17,501 nucleotides of DNA. Source: Clostridium sp. UBA2485. GTDB lineage: Bacteria > Bacillota > Clostridia > Clostridiales > Clostridiaceae. A program made the position numbers and the translations under genes. The notes under the pieces are model-generated. The model saw only the letters and a program-made list of their open reading frames with translations, was not told the origin of the DNA and did no database searches. This document shows positions 6,750 through 14,703 of the stretch, piece after piece. The stretch spans positions 1 through 17,501 of the forward strand of contig NZ_DDOV01000035.1 of the NCBI RefSeq assembly GCF_002341865.1, read 5' to 3'. The number at the start of each line of letters is the position of its first letter. Position 1 is the stretch's first letter.

Positions 6750-6778
6750 TTGTTGAAATTTGTTATATAATTTAAAAT
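6750..6778 (+). promoter_or_regulatory. Promoter of the arginase gene
   Basis: TTGTTG, 17 bases, TAAAAT, about 34 bases before the arginase ATG. A TATAAT at 6766-6771 overlaps and could be used instead with a weaker -35. Confidence 0.45.
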
Positions 6779-6811
6779 CGCAAAGGATACAATGCAAAGG
6801 AGGAATTAATT

Positions 6812-7708
6812 ATGAATATTAACTTAATTGGAGTACCAATATTTTTTGGCTGCGACAAAAAAGGTGTTGATTTAGCACCAAATAAACTAAGAGAGAAAAA
6901 CATAGCTCAAATTATTAGAAATAATAATCACACTGTATATGATTTGGGAAACTTATATGTTCCAGAAAAAAAAGAGTGTGATAAGTTCTCAGCTCATAAA
7001 AACATGAAGTATGTTGACTGTATCATAGATGTAAATACAAATTTAGCTCATACTGTTTACAGTTCATTAAAGTCTGAAAGTTTTCCATTAACTATAGGAG
7101 GAGACCACTCCTTAGGATTAGGTAGTATTTCAGGTGCTAGTAAATATTACAATAATCTTGCAGTTATTTGGGTAGATGCTCATGGTGATATTAATACCCA
7201 TGAAACATCACCGTCTGGCAATGTGCATGGAATGCCTTTAGCCGCTGCCATGGGGATAGGTCACGATACTTTAACAAAGCTTTATTTTGAAGATAGAAAA
7301 GTAAATCCTAAGAATGTATTTATAATAGGTGCTAGAGATTTAGATACTGGAGAACTTCAATTAATAGAAAATCATAAATTAAATGTTTATACTACTGAAG
7401 AAGTTCAAAAAAGAGGGGTAGAGGATATTTTAAATGATATTAAAGAGATTTTAATTCAAAATAACGTTGATGCAGTGCATTTAAGCTTTGATATTGACTC
7501 TATAGACCCTAAGTTTCTTCCTGGAACTGGAACTCCAGTTGAGAATGGATTAACTGTTAACGAGGCTAAATTTATATTAAAATATCTACTAGAAACTAGA
7601 TTAATAAAATCTATGGATTTTGTAGAGCTGAATACAGAACTTGATAAAGGCAATGATACCATTGAATTTTGTGTTGAAATCATTGATTATATATCTAAAT
7701 ATTTGTAA
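6812..7708 (+). CDS. rocF: Arginase
   Basis: Mn-dependent hydrolysis of L-arginine to ornithine and urea, cytosolic. 298 residues, the family size. Metal ligands are all visible: His99 in GGDHS, Asp122, His124 and Asp126 in VDAHGDINT, and Asp227 and Asp229 in SFDIDSIDP. SGNVHGMPLA (136-144, catalytic His139) is the form seen in arginases rather than agmatinases. The last catalytic acid is Glu272 in DFVELNTELD, where the usual NP is NT. The ATG at 6812 has AAAGGAGG eight bases upstream. It is a single gene with its own promoter and terminator. Agmatinase or another ureohydrolase is the alternative, less likely given the SGNxHGMP motif. Confidence 0.93.
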   Translation: MNINLIGVPIFFGCDKKGVDLAPNKLREKNIAQIIRNNNHTVYDLGNLYVPEKKECDKFSAHKNMKYVDCIIDVNTNLAHTVYSSLKSESFPLTIGGDHSLGLGSISGASKYYNNLAVIWVDAHGDINTHETSPSGNVHGMPLAAAMGIGHDTLTKLYFEDRKVNPKNVFIIGARDLDTGELQLIENHKLNVYTTEEVQKRGVEDILNDIKEILIQNNVDAVHLSFDIDSIDPKFLPGTGTPVENGLTVNEAKFILKYLLETRLIKSMDFVELNTELDKGNDTIEFCVEIIDYISKYL

Positions 7709-7712
7709 AAGT

Positions 7713-7739
7713 AAAACCGTGATTAAATCACGGTTTTTT
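7713..7739 (+). terminator. Intrinsic terminator of the arginase gene
   Basis: AAAACCGTGA and TCACGGTTTT pair around a 5-base loop and are followed by further T, five bases after the arginase stop codon. Confidence 0.88.
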
Positions 7740-7826
7740 AATACGCTTTTCATACTTTAGTTTTTCATCCTAATTGTAAATAAAACAATTATATATATTT
7801 TTTTACTAAATATAAAGGAATTAAAA

Positions 7827-7843
7827 CTAATTTTCCAAATTAG
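7827..7843 (-). terminator. Weak AT-rich hairpin downstream of the flavodiiron gene
   Basis: CTAATTT/AAATTAG with a 3-base loop, followed by TTTTAATT on the minus strand, about 90 bases after the flavodiiron protein stop codon. The only terminator-like element between the two convergent genes on that strand; no GC pairs of note, so uncertain. Confidence 0.3.
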
Positions 7844-7935
7844 AATAGTAATCTCTAATACTATGATAAAAAATATTAAAATAATTTAATTGTGATAAAT
7901 CTAAATTTCTTTTTAATTCATTGTGTTTTATCTTA

Positions 7936-9111
7936 TTATTTAACTAATTGTAAGAAATTCTCCACGAAAGATTCTGCTGCTGTGAAATCTTCTTTACTTG
8001 GAACAAAATTAAACTTTAATCCTTCTGGTAACGTTTTAAATTTAAGTTCCTTTAATCTACTATTTAGCATTGGAACTGCTTCTCCACTCCATCCATAGGA
8101 TCCAAATGCTGAAGCAACTTTTCCCCTATTTACTATAGCACTTACATGAGCTAATAAGTTCCATGTTGGTTCTACCGCATCTTGATTAATGGTTGGAGAA
8201 CCTATAATAATGCCACTTGACTTATCTACAAGTTCAATCATTTTATTAAAATCAGTAGTAGTTATTTCATGAGCTTCTGCTTTAATTTGCTTATCTTCAA
8301 TAGTCTTAGCTAAAAATTTCGCCATTGACTCAGTATTTCCATAAGCTGAAACATAAAATATTTGAATATTCTTTTCATCTACAGTAGTTTCTTTAGCCCA
8401 TTCTCTATATAATTTTGTAAATTTCTCTATGTCATCAATGTGAACTGGACCATGACTTGGTGCAATCATATTTTTTTCAAGATTTTCTATTTTATCTAAC
8501 CCTGCATTAACAAATTTTTTAAATGGGCCCATTATCACATCAAAATAATATTTCATTTCTTCAGTATAATCTCCACTACAACTATCTGTTATACAATTCG
8601 CAGGACAATAATGGCATCCCATAACGTCACAAGTAAATAGAACTTTATTAATTTTATCATATGTGAATATTGTATCTGGCCAATGTAAGTTTGGTGCAGA
8701 AATAAATTCTAAAACTCTACTACCTATATTTAACTCGCCTTCAGCAACTTGATTATAGAAATTTGAATTCAATATTCCACCTAAATATTTTATAGCAGCT
8801 CTAGATCCAACTATTTTAGCATTAGGATAATATTCTAACAACTTTATTAAGGAACCACTATGATCGAGTTCAGTATGTTGTACAATTATGTAATCGATAT
8901 CTCTATTTCCTATAACACTTCTTATATTCTTTAAATATTGATCGAAAAACTTATCTTTAACAGTATCTACAATCACAACCTTTTCATCATCAATTAAATA
9001 AGAATTATAGGTTGTCCCTTTTTTGGTTTCCATTATAATATCAAATACTCTTAATTCTGGGTCATTAACACCTATCCAATATAATTTATCTTTTAATTCA
9101 ACTGGTTTCAT
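7936..9111 (-). CDS. Flavodiiron protein (A-type flavoprotein)
   Basis: A soluble enzyme that reduces O2 to water and/or NO to N2O and protects strict anaerobes; electrons usually come from rubredoxin. 391 residues. The N-terminal metallo-beta-lactamase-like domain (to about 245) keeps all diiron ligands: His79, Glu81 and Asp83 in HTELDH, His143 in NLHWPDT, Asp162 in CDVMG and His220 in PSHGP. The C-terminal flavodoxin domain begins at about 250 with YVSAYGNTESMA, the FMN phosphate loop. There is no fused rubredoxin. I start at the ATG at 9111, which has GGAGGT six bases upstream; a GTG five codons further up lies at that ribosome site and is rejected. It stands alone, after helD in the same direction with an 89-base control-like gap. 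Confidence 0.95.
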   Translation of the reverse strand: MKPVELKDKLYWIGVNDPELRVFDIIMETKKGTTYNSYLIDDEKVVIVDTVKDKFFDQYLKNIRSVIGNRDIDYIIVQHTELDHSGSLIKLLEYYPNAKIVGSRAAIKYLGGILNSNFYNQVAEGELNIGSRVLEFISAPNLHWPDTIFTYDKINKVLFTCDVMGCHYCPANCITDSCSGDYTEEMKYYFDVIMGPFKKFVNAGLDKIENLEKNMIAPSHGPVHIDDIEKFTKLYREWAKETTVDEKNIQIFYVSAYGNTESMAKFLAKTIEDKQIKAEAHEITTTDFNKMIELVDKSSGIIIGSPTINQDAVEPTWNLLAHVSAIVNRGKVASAFGSYGWSGEAVPMLNSRLKELKFKTLPEGLKFNFVPSKEDFTAAESFVENFLQLVK

Positions 9112-9155
9112 ATACAAGACCTCCACTATAAGATATTTTCCCTTAAATAATACCC

Positions 9156-9186
9156 TTTATATGGTAACATATAAAATGGCCATTTT
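9156..9186 (-). promoter_or_regulatory. Two overlapping palindromes upstream of the flavodiiron gene
   Basis: TTTATATG-GTAA-CATATAAA (9156-9175) is a perfect inverted repeat with 8-bp arms. It is overlapped by the perfect 14-bp palindrome AAAATGGCCATTTT (9173-9186). Both lie 45-75 bases before the flavodiiron start, where its promoter must be. They look like binding sites of a dimeric regulator, plausibly redox or NO responsive given the gene, but the sequences are not a known box that I can name. Confidence 0.5.
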
Positions 9187-9215
9187 CAAGTAATAACAGT
9201 TATCAATATATAAAA

Positions 9216-11498
9216 TTATAACAATTTTGATAGACTTTTTTTATACATTATATACTCTCTATGCAATGCCCTTGTTAAATTGACATAGAGTAATTTTTTA
9301 TCAAGATTATTCTCACCATAATTCTCTTTATCACAATTATAAACTATCGTAGCGTCAAACTCTAACCCCTTTGTCATATAACTAGGAATTATTATTCTAT
9401 TCCCTTTAATGCCACTATCATTTTCATCAACCATACTCCACTGATAGTTACTTTGCTTTTTTAACTCCTTTAAAACATCTGTACATTGTTTATAAGTCTT
9501 ACATATAATTGCAACAGTTTTTTTATTTATATCTTCAACTTCTTCAACAATTTTATCTATTTTATTTATTCCATCTAAAGTATTTTCAATTTTTATAATC
9601 TTAGGCTTATGCCCATGTCTTAAAACTGGTTTTGCAGGAATTAAATTTAATTCTTGTTTATCTAGTACTATATTAGCAAAATCTATAATTTCCACCGTGG
9701 ATCTATAACTTTGTGTTAGAGAAACATAAGTTGCATCATTTTCAAATACAGTTGCTATAAGCTTTTCCCATGAATCGATACCTTTATGACTATAAATTCC
9801 TTGCCCTAAGTCTCCTACTATGGTCAAAGAGTTTTGTTTTGATAATAGCTTCAATATAAGCATTTCAAAGTAACTATAGTCTTGAGCTTCATCTACAATT
9901 ACATGTATATATTTACTATGTATGCCCTCTAAGGCCATTTTCAAATAAACTATATGTGGTAAATCTTCACTATCGATAATTTTGTCTCTAATATTTTTTT
10001 CAGCACTATTAACTATGTATTTTACAAGCTTTAAAGGAATTTTATTATCAGTAATCTCATTAAAAATCTCTTCATTTGAATATAAATTATAATAAGTAGA
10101 TATCAATTTTTCATTCTGCCAACTATTAAAAAAGTCTTTTAAAGCTTTATTTCCCTTTTGCTTTAATTCTTTAATAAACTTATCTCGTTCATCATAAAGT
10201 TCTATAATGATTTTTCTTTTCTCTTCATCGTTTAAATTTTCTTTAGATTTAATGTCTTTTATCTTAAAACTATAGTTATCTTCAATCTGATTTTGCACAT
10301 TTTCAAGTTTATCTTTTAATTTTTGTTTAAAATATCGGTTAATTTCATCTTTACGTTTTACAATTGGTAGATGCTTTAAATCTCTTATATATAGTTTTTT
10401 AATTTCCTTTGCACTATATAAAACATACCCATCTATCTTTATATCATCAACTTCAACATCTTTTCTTTCTAGATATTTTATATATCTATCTAATATAACT
10501 TTAAAACTTAAAGAACCTTTTATTTTACTTACAGCGGTTAAATATTTTTTATCTTCCTCATCACTATCTTCCATTAAATAAGATAATTTTTTATCTTTAG
10601 TATAAATTCTACCTTTGTAATTTATTAGTGATGCACATAAACTTTCAAAAGTACTTTGAGTAACTGTATACACACCTAAATTAGGTAATACTTCAGAAAT
10701 ATAATCTAAAAATATTTCATTAGGCGCTACCACAAGTATTTCTTCATGTTCTAAAACTTCATTGTATGTATACACTAAATAAGCTAATCTATGTAGTGCA
10801 ACAGTAGTTTTTCCAGAACCAGCAGATCCTTGTATTATCATAGCTTTATTTTTATATGCTCTTATTATCTCATTTTGTTCCTTTTGTATAGTGGCAACTA
10901 CATCTTTAAGCTTGCTACTTATACTTTGTTCAAGATTTATCTTTAAAAATTCATCTATTAATTCATTACCTTCTACACTACTCTTTAATATGATTTCATT
11001 TATTCCTTCATCAAAAGCATCTATAAGCTTCTCATCTCTAACTAAAAATTTTCTTTTAAGCTTTAATTCTCCTTCGATTATCCCCTCTGGAGATATATAA
11101 TGTGATTCGCCGTAGGTTCCACTATAATATAAGTTAGCAATAGGTGCTCTCCAATCGATTACAATTTCTTCATTTTTTAATTCGTCATTTAATCCGAATT
11201 TTCCAATATAAAAAGTTTCTGTATCATATCGTTTTTCTCTAAAATCGATTCTCGCAAAATAAGGTTGCTTACTTGCTTCCTTATATTTATTTAAATTCTT
11301 TTCTGTAAATTGAAAAATTCTCTCTGCTAATATTAAATCATTACTAAAACTTCCACCACTAGACTTTTTCAAAGCAGAAATCTTTTCTTCATACTCTTTA
11401 TATTTCTTTGAGGTCTTATTTTCTTCTATAATAACCCAATCTCTAACTTCTTCAAATTTTTTAAGTTCTAAGTTCAGTTCACTTTTTTCTATGGCCAT
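9216..11498 (-). CDS. helD: HelD-like RNA polymerase recycling ATPase (UvrD/Rep superfamily)
   Basis: HelD binds stalled RNA polymerase, pushes an N-terminal coiled coil into the secondary channel and uses ATP to release DNA and RNA. 760 residues, close to B. subtilis HelD. Residues 1-80 form the charged coiled-coil arm. FREKRYDTETFYIG and DWRAPIANLYYSG (about 86-127) are a typical HelD insert. Walker A is GSAGSGKTT (224-232), Walker B VDEAQD (535-540), the motif IV-like QSYRS is at 596-600 and motif VI YVNLTRA at 738-744. A long charged insert (about 380-450) lies between the ATPase halves. The ATG at 11498 follows TTGAGGTG. Divergent from the selenoprotein gene, no partner in its transcript. 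A general DNA helicase role is the older annotation; the N-terminal arm favours HelD. Confidence 0.93.
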   Translation of the reverse strand: MAIEKSELNLELKKFEEVRDWVIIEENKTSKKYKEYEEKISALKKSSGGSFSNDLILAERIFQFTEKNLNKYKEASKQPYFARIDFREKRYDTETFYIGKFGLNDELKNEEIVIDWRAPIANLYYSGTYGESHYISPEGIIEGELKLKRKFLVRDEKLIDAFDEGINEIILKSSVEGNELIDEFLKINLEQSISSKLKDVVATIQKEQNEIIRAYKNKAMIIQGSAGSGKTTVALHRLAYLVYTYNEVLEHEEILVVAPNEIFLDYISEVLPNLGVYTVTQSTFESLCASLINYKGRIYTKDKKLSYLMEDSDEEDKKYLTAVSKIKGSLSFKVILDRYIKYLERKDVEVDDIKIDGYVLYSAKEIKKLYIRDLKHLPIVKRKDEINRYFKQKLKDKLENVQNQIEDNYSFKIKDIKSKENLNDEEKRKIIIELYDERDKFIKELKQKGNKALKDFFNSWQNEKLISTYYNLYSNEEIFNEITDNKIPLKLVKYIVNSAEKNIRDKIIDSEDLPHIVYLKMALEGIHSKYIHVIVDEAQDYSYFEMLILKLLSKQNSLTIVGDLGQGIYSHKGIDSWEKLIATVFENDATYVSLTQSYRSTVEIIDFANIVLDKQELNLIPAKPVLRHGHKPKIIKIENTLDGINKIDKIVEEVEDINKKTVAIICKTYKQCTDVLKELKKQSNYQWSMVDENDSGIKGNRIIIPSYMTKGLEFDATIVYNCDKENYGENNLDKKLLYVNLTRALHREYIMYKKSLSKLL

Positions 11499-11566
11499 AT
11501 TAACACCTCAATTTCTTATAAACCTTATAATAGTAAAAATATTATAAATTTTTTCTGCATCTTATA

Positions 11567-11575
11567 TGGTATAAT
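11567..11575 (+). promoter_or_regulatory. Extended -10 promoter of the selenoprotein gene
   Basis: TGGTATAAT is a perfect extended -10 (TGnTATAAT), 28 bases before the ATG at 11604. The -35 region (AATTTT) is poor, as is common for extended -10 promoters. Confidence 0.6.
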
Positions 11576-11603
11576 GTTATCATTAATTATTGGAGTTGAT
11601 AAT

Positions 11604-11909
11604 ATGATTTATATTGAAGATAATGCATACAATTACGCATTAAAAAATAATTATTCTTTTGTTATTAAAATCATCAATGTAAATTTATGTTGAGGAAATA
11701 CCCCCTCTAAAGCACTTTGGGTAGAGTGTAAAAATTTTTATGATGATATTACTAATTATACATCATTTGAATATAAAAATGTTAAAATCTATGTAGAAAA
11801 ATCACTAAAACTTTCCTCTAATATAAAAATATACAAAAATAAAAAAAGCTATTTTAGAAATAATAGTTTTGGAGTATATGGGGTTGGGATTTCTAAAAAT
11901 AAAAGTTAA
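11604..11909 (+). CDS. Probable selenoprotein with Cys-Sec motif (in-frame TGA)
   Basis: A frame of 101 codons broken only by one TGA at codon 30 (11691-11693), directly after a Cys codon. The part before the TGA reads MIYIEDNAYNYALKNN and ends in VIKIINVNLC. After Sec come GNTPSKALWVECKNF, then KNVKIYVEKSLKL and a C-terminal SFGVYGVGI. Strand-rich layout with a Cys-Cys or Cys-Sec pair early, and a later vYVdk segment, fits small HesB-like proteins that NCBI calls CC/Se motif family (seleno)proteins; that name is from memory. Function unknown, probably a thiol/selenol redox or metal-binding protein. TTGGAG lies eight bases before the ATG, an extended -10 lies further up, and a bacterial SECIS-like hairpin follows the TGA. 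It is divergent from helD and convergent with def. The alternative is a gene killed by a nonsense mutation; the otherwise clean frame and the hairpin argue against that. Confidence 0.72.
11694..11726 (+). promoter_or_regulatory. Putative bacterial SECIS hairpin
   Basis: Directly after the TGA the RNA can fold with TACCC (11699-11703) pairing GGGTA (11719-11723), a five-base bulge on the 5' side, AAA/TTT as upper stem and a GCAC loop (11712-11715). The loop G is 19 bases after the TGA. Bacterial SECIS elements sit within the coding region just past the UGA, with a bulged stem and a G at the start of a small apical loop about 16-37 bases away. The fit is good by hand; no energy was computed and other pairings (CTAAA/TTTGG) are possible. 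Confidence 0.5.
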
Positions 11910-11943
11910 TTATTTTAGCTTTAAAATATTTCGTATGCATTAA

Positions 11944-11968
11944 AAAGACGTGAAATAATCACGTCTTT
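11944..11968 (-). terminator. Terminator of def, overlapping its stop codon
   Basis: AAAGACGTGA and TCACGTCTTT pair perfectly around AATAA. On the minus strand it is followed by TTTTTAATG, so it ends def; the hairpin includes two bases of the def stop codon. For the convergent selenoprotein gene (stop at 11909) the plus-strand tail is only TTTAC, so it is weaker in that direction. Confidence 0.8.
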
Positions 11969-12437
11969 ACTCTTCGTCAACAAGTTCATACATCTCAGTA
12001 GCCTTTGACATATATAATATTCCATCTAAATGATCGATTTCATGACAAAATGCTCTAGCTAAAAAATCTACTGCTTCATATTGAACTTTCTGTCCATCTA
12101 CATTCATACCTTCTACAATTACTCTAGTAGGTCTTACTACTAAGCCTTCATGCTCTTCGTAGCTTAAGCATCCTTCATAATCTTCTTCGCTTCCTGAGCT
12201 TTCAATTATTTTAGGATTCAATAGCACTATTGAATCAGATCCATCTCTCAGATCTATTAATATAGCTCTTTTTAATATACCTATTTGTGGTGCTGCTAAA
12301 CCAACTCCACTACAATTGTACAAAGTATCCTTTAAATCCTGTACTAACGCTAGTACTTCTTCATCAATTTTAGTAATAGGTTCACATACTTTATTCAGTT
12401 TTTTATCACCATACTGAAGTATCTTTCTTATCGTCAT
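11967..12437 (-). CDS. def: Peptide deformylase
   Basis: Removes the formyl group from the N-terminal Met of nascent proteins; cytosolic metalloenzyme. 156 residues. Motif 1 is GVGLAAPQIG (44-53), motif 2 EGCLS (88-92) with metal ligand Cys90, motif 3 HEIDH (132-136) with ligands His132 and His136 and catalytic Glu133. Residue 131 before HEIDH is Cys, where Gln is usual in many deformylases. The start at 12437 gives the normal N-terminus (MTIRKILQYGD) but has no ribosome site close to it. The good AAAGGAGG (12471-12478) is 33 bases upstream, with a two-codon ORF in between. Monocistronic, promoter at 12501-12529. Confidence 0.95.
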   Translation of the reverse strand: MTIRKILQYGDKKLNKVCEPITKIDEEVLALVQDLKDTLYNCSGVGLAAPQIGILKRAILIDLRDGSDSIVLLNPKIIESSGSEEDYEGCLSYEEHEGLVVRPTRVIVEGMNVDGQKVQYEAVDFLARAFCHEIDHLDGILYMSKATEMYELVDEE

Positions 12438-12446
12438 AAATATATA

Positions 12447-12455
12447 TTAAGACAT
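12447..12455 (-). other. Two-codon mini-ORF in the def leader
   Basis: ATG TCT TAA lies in the same frame as def and ends nine bases before the def ATG. AAGG at 12463-12466 is seven bases before this ATG, and the full AAAGGAGG is 15 bases before it. The def ATG itself lacks a site. Ribosomes could start here, stop and re-start at def. It may equally be a chance ATG. Confidence 0.35.
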
Positions 12456-12500
12456 ATCTTTGCCTTAAATCCTCCTTTCACAAGGTATTATTCCTTTTAA

Positions 12501-12529
12501 ATTATATAATAGTTAACTATATTACTCAA
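12501..12529 (-). promoter_or_regulatory. Sigma-A promoter of def
   Basis: TTGAGT, exactly 17 bases, TATAAT on the minus strand: near-consensus. It predicts a leader of about 57 bases before the def ATG. Confidence 0.8.
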
Positions 12530-12638
12530 ATATTTTTTAATAAAAATCATTTATTAATTTCTTTCTAACAGAATCTCATCTTTTTAACTAAATCAGCTAA
12601 ATTTTATAAAGATAAATGTTGTATTCTTTAAACATTAA

Positions 12639-12666
12639 AAAACTGAGACAAATAAGTCTCAGTTTT
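12639..12666 (-). terminator. Intrinsic terminator of the V/A-type ATPase operon
   Basis: AAAACTGAGAC and GTCTCAGTTTT form a perfect 11-bp stem with a 6-base loop, followed by more T on the minus strand, directly after the stop codon of subunit D. It shows that D is the last gene of this operon. Confidence 0.92.
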
Positions 12667-12667
12667 G

Positions 12668-13318
12668 TTATTGTGCTCTTTGTGCTTCTTCCATCATACT
12701 TTTAACTTTCATTAATCTAGTTAAAGCGCCTCTTTCATTCTCATCAAGCTTCATCTTTATATATTTTATAGTTTCTTGAAGCTGAGGTATTGTCATATAT
12801 TCAAGGGCATTAACTCTTCTTCTAGTCTTTTCAATCTCATCAGCCATCAATTGACAAGCTTTTTCTACTTCTGCTAATTCTAAAAGCTTAGGTAATATTA
12901 AATATAACTTTTCAATTGCTTCATCTAATTCTATAGTAGTAGATGCAAATCCATAAGGATAGATACTTCCCGGATCACTTTCAAGCTTCCTAATGAAATT
13001 CATTACTGGAACATTAACACTCATCACATTTTTAGTTTCAACTTCTACAGATATACTTTCTTTAGGACAGGATAATGCAGCCTCTAAGAATTGAGGCGGC
13101 ATAGCAGCACTGGCCATAAAGAAATTTTTAAAAACTTCTTGGAGCTTTTCTTCAACTTCACTTCTTAATTTATTATTATATTTAATTAAATCAATGAATC
13201 TCCTCATAAGCTCATCTTGCTTATCTTTTAATAATTTATGCCCTCTAGTAGCAGTGGCTAATCTTTTTTTAAGCTTGGTGAGCTCCATTCTGGTAGGATT
13301 AACATTTAGTTTTGCCAT
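12668..13318 (-). CDS. ntpD: V/A-type ATPase subunit D (central stalk)
   Basis: Forms the rotating central shaft with subunit F inside the A3B3 head. 216 residues, the usual size. N-terminal helix with NPTRMELTKLKKRL (7-20) and a long coiled coil, then a short central domain (about 85-130) and a second long coiled coil with the conserved KTRRRVNALEYMTIP (about 163-177). Starts at an ATG two bases after the subunit B stop codon, with GAGAGG about ten bases upstream. Last gene of the operon. Confidence 0.95.
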   Translation of the reverse strand: MAKLNVNPTRMELTKLKKRLATATRGHKLLKDKQDELMRRFIDLIKYNNKLRSEVEEKLQEVFKNFFMASAAMPPQFLEAALSCPKESISVEVETKNVMSVNVPVMNFIRKLESDPGSIYPYGFASTTIELDEAIEKLYLILPKLLELAEVEKACQLMADEIEKTRRRVNALEYMTIPQLQETIKYIKMKLDENERGALTRLMKVKSMMEEAQRAQ

Positions 13319-13320
13319 AG

Positions 13321-14703
13321 TTAATCATCCTCTCTTAGAGGTAGATACTTCTCTAAATATTCGTCTCTAATTCTTTTAAGCTCCGTTCTAGGTAATATAG
13401 TTAGTAAATCCCAGCCTAATTTTAATGTTTCTTCTACAGTTCTATTTGCTTCAAAACCTTGAGAAACATATTTTTTTTCAAAAGCCTCTGCAAATTTAGC
13501 ATACTTTTTATCTGCTTCAGAAAGAGCAGATTCTCCTAATATTGCTGCAAGTTCTTTTGCTTGTTTACCTTGTGCATAAGCTGAGAATAATTGGTTCATA
13601 GTATCTGCATGGTCTTCTCTTGTTTTACCCTTTCCTATACCTTTATCTTTAAGTCTTGATAATGATGGTAAAACATCTATTGGAGGCATTATTCCTTTCT
13701 TATATAGCTCTCTTGAAAGGATTATTTGTCCCTCTGTTATATACCCAGTAAGGTCTGGAATTGGATGCGTTTTATCATCTTCTGGCATTGTTAAAATAGG
13801 AATTTGAGTAATAGAGCCCTCTTTTCCTCTTAATCTTCCAGCTCTTTCATATAGTGTTGAAAGGTCAGTATATAAATAACCTGGATATCCTCTTCTACCT
13901 GGAACTTCTTTTCTAGCTGCAGAAACTTCACGTAATGCTTCAGCATAGTTAGTTATATCTGTCATTATAACTAACACGTGCATTCCTTTTTCATAGGCAA
14001 GAAATTCAGCTGTTGTTAATGCCATTCTTGGAGTAGCTATTCTCTCTATAGCGGGATCATTAGCTAGGTTCATAAATAGAACTGATCTATCTATAGCTCC
14101 TGTTTTTGTAAATTCATCAACAAAGAATTCTGCTTCTTCAAATGTAATACCTATAGCTGCAAAAACAACAGCAAATTTTGAATCAGAATTTAAAACTTTT
14201 GCCTGCCTTGCTATCTGTGCAGCAAGTTGAGCATGTGGAAGACCTGATCCTGAAAACACGGGAAGTTTTTGTCCTCTAACTAAAGTATTAAGTCCATCTA
14301 TAGCAGAAATACCTGTCTGAATAAATTCTGATGGATAATTTCTTGCTACAGGATTTATAGCTTCTCCATTTATATCTAGTCTCTTCTCTGGTATAATTTT
14401 AGGACCATTATCTTTTGGTCTACCCATACCATCAAAGACTCTTCCTAGCATATCTTCTGATACTCCAAGTTCTAGAGGTCTTCCTAGGAACTTAACTTTA
14501 GTTCCTTTTAGATTTATTCCAGTTGAACCTTCGAAAAGCTGAACCATGGCATTGCTTCCATTAATCTCAAGAACCTTACCTCTTCTCTTTTCTCCAGTCT
14601 GTAATTCTATATCAACTAACTCGTCGAATTTTACACCTTCAACACCTTCAACAACCATCAAAGGCCCAACTACTTCTGCAACTGTTCTATATTCTTTAAG
14701 CAT
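13321..14703 (-). CDS. ntpB: V/A-type ATPase subunit B (non-catalytic)
   Basis: Regulatory subunit alternating with A in the head. 460 residues. The beta-barrel (1-75) begins EYRTVAEVVGPLMVVEGVEG. The nucleotide-fold domain has GQKLPVFSGSGLPHAQLA in place of a functional P-loop, as in all B subunits, and the conserved ARKEVPGRRGYPGYLYTDLST follows. Its ATG overlaps the last eight bases of subunit A and follows a full GGAGGTG site, so the two are translationally coupled. Confidence 0.97.
   Translation of the reverse strand: MLKEYRTVAEVVGPLMVVEGVEGVKFDELVDIELQTGEKRRGKVLEINGSNAMVQLFEGSTGINLKGTKVKFLGRPLELGVSEDMLGRVFDGMGRPKDNGPKIIPEKRLDINGEAINPVARNYPSEFIQTGISAIDGLNTLVRGQKLPVFSGSGLPHAQLAAQIARQAKVLNSDSKFAVVFAAIGITFEEAEFFVDEFTKTGAIDRSVLFMNLANDPAIERIATPRMALTTAEFLAYEKGMHVLVIMTDITNYAEALREVSAARKEVPGRRGYPGYLYTDLSTLYERAGRLRGKEGSITQIPILTMPEDDKTHPIPDLTGYITEGQIILSRELYKKGIMPPIDVLPSLSRLKDKGIGKGKTREDHADTMNQLFSAYAQGKQAKELAAILGESALSEADKKYAKFAEAFEKKYVSQGFEANRTVEETLKLGWDLLTILPRTELKRIRDEYLEKYLPLREDD

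Noticed and set aside
9112..9126. GTG start for the flavodiiron protein
   Set aside because: It is part of the GGAGGT ribosome site of the ATG at 9111.
11604..11690. A separate 29-codon peptide gene ending at the TGA
   Set aside because: The frame continues without another stop for 71 codons and a SECIS-like hairpin follows, so one selenoprotein gene is simpler than a short peptide beside an unexplained open frame.
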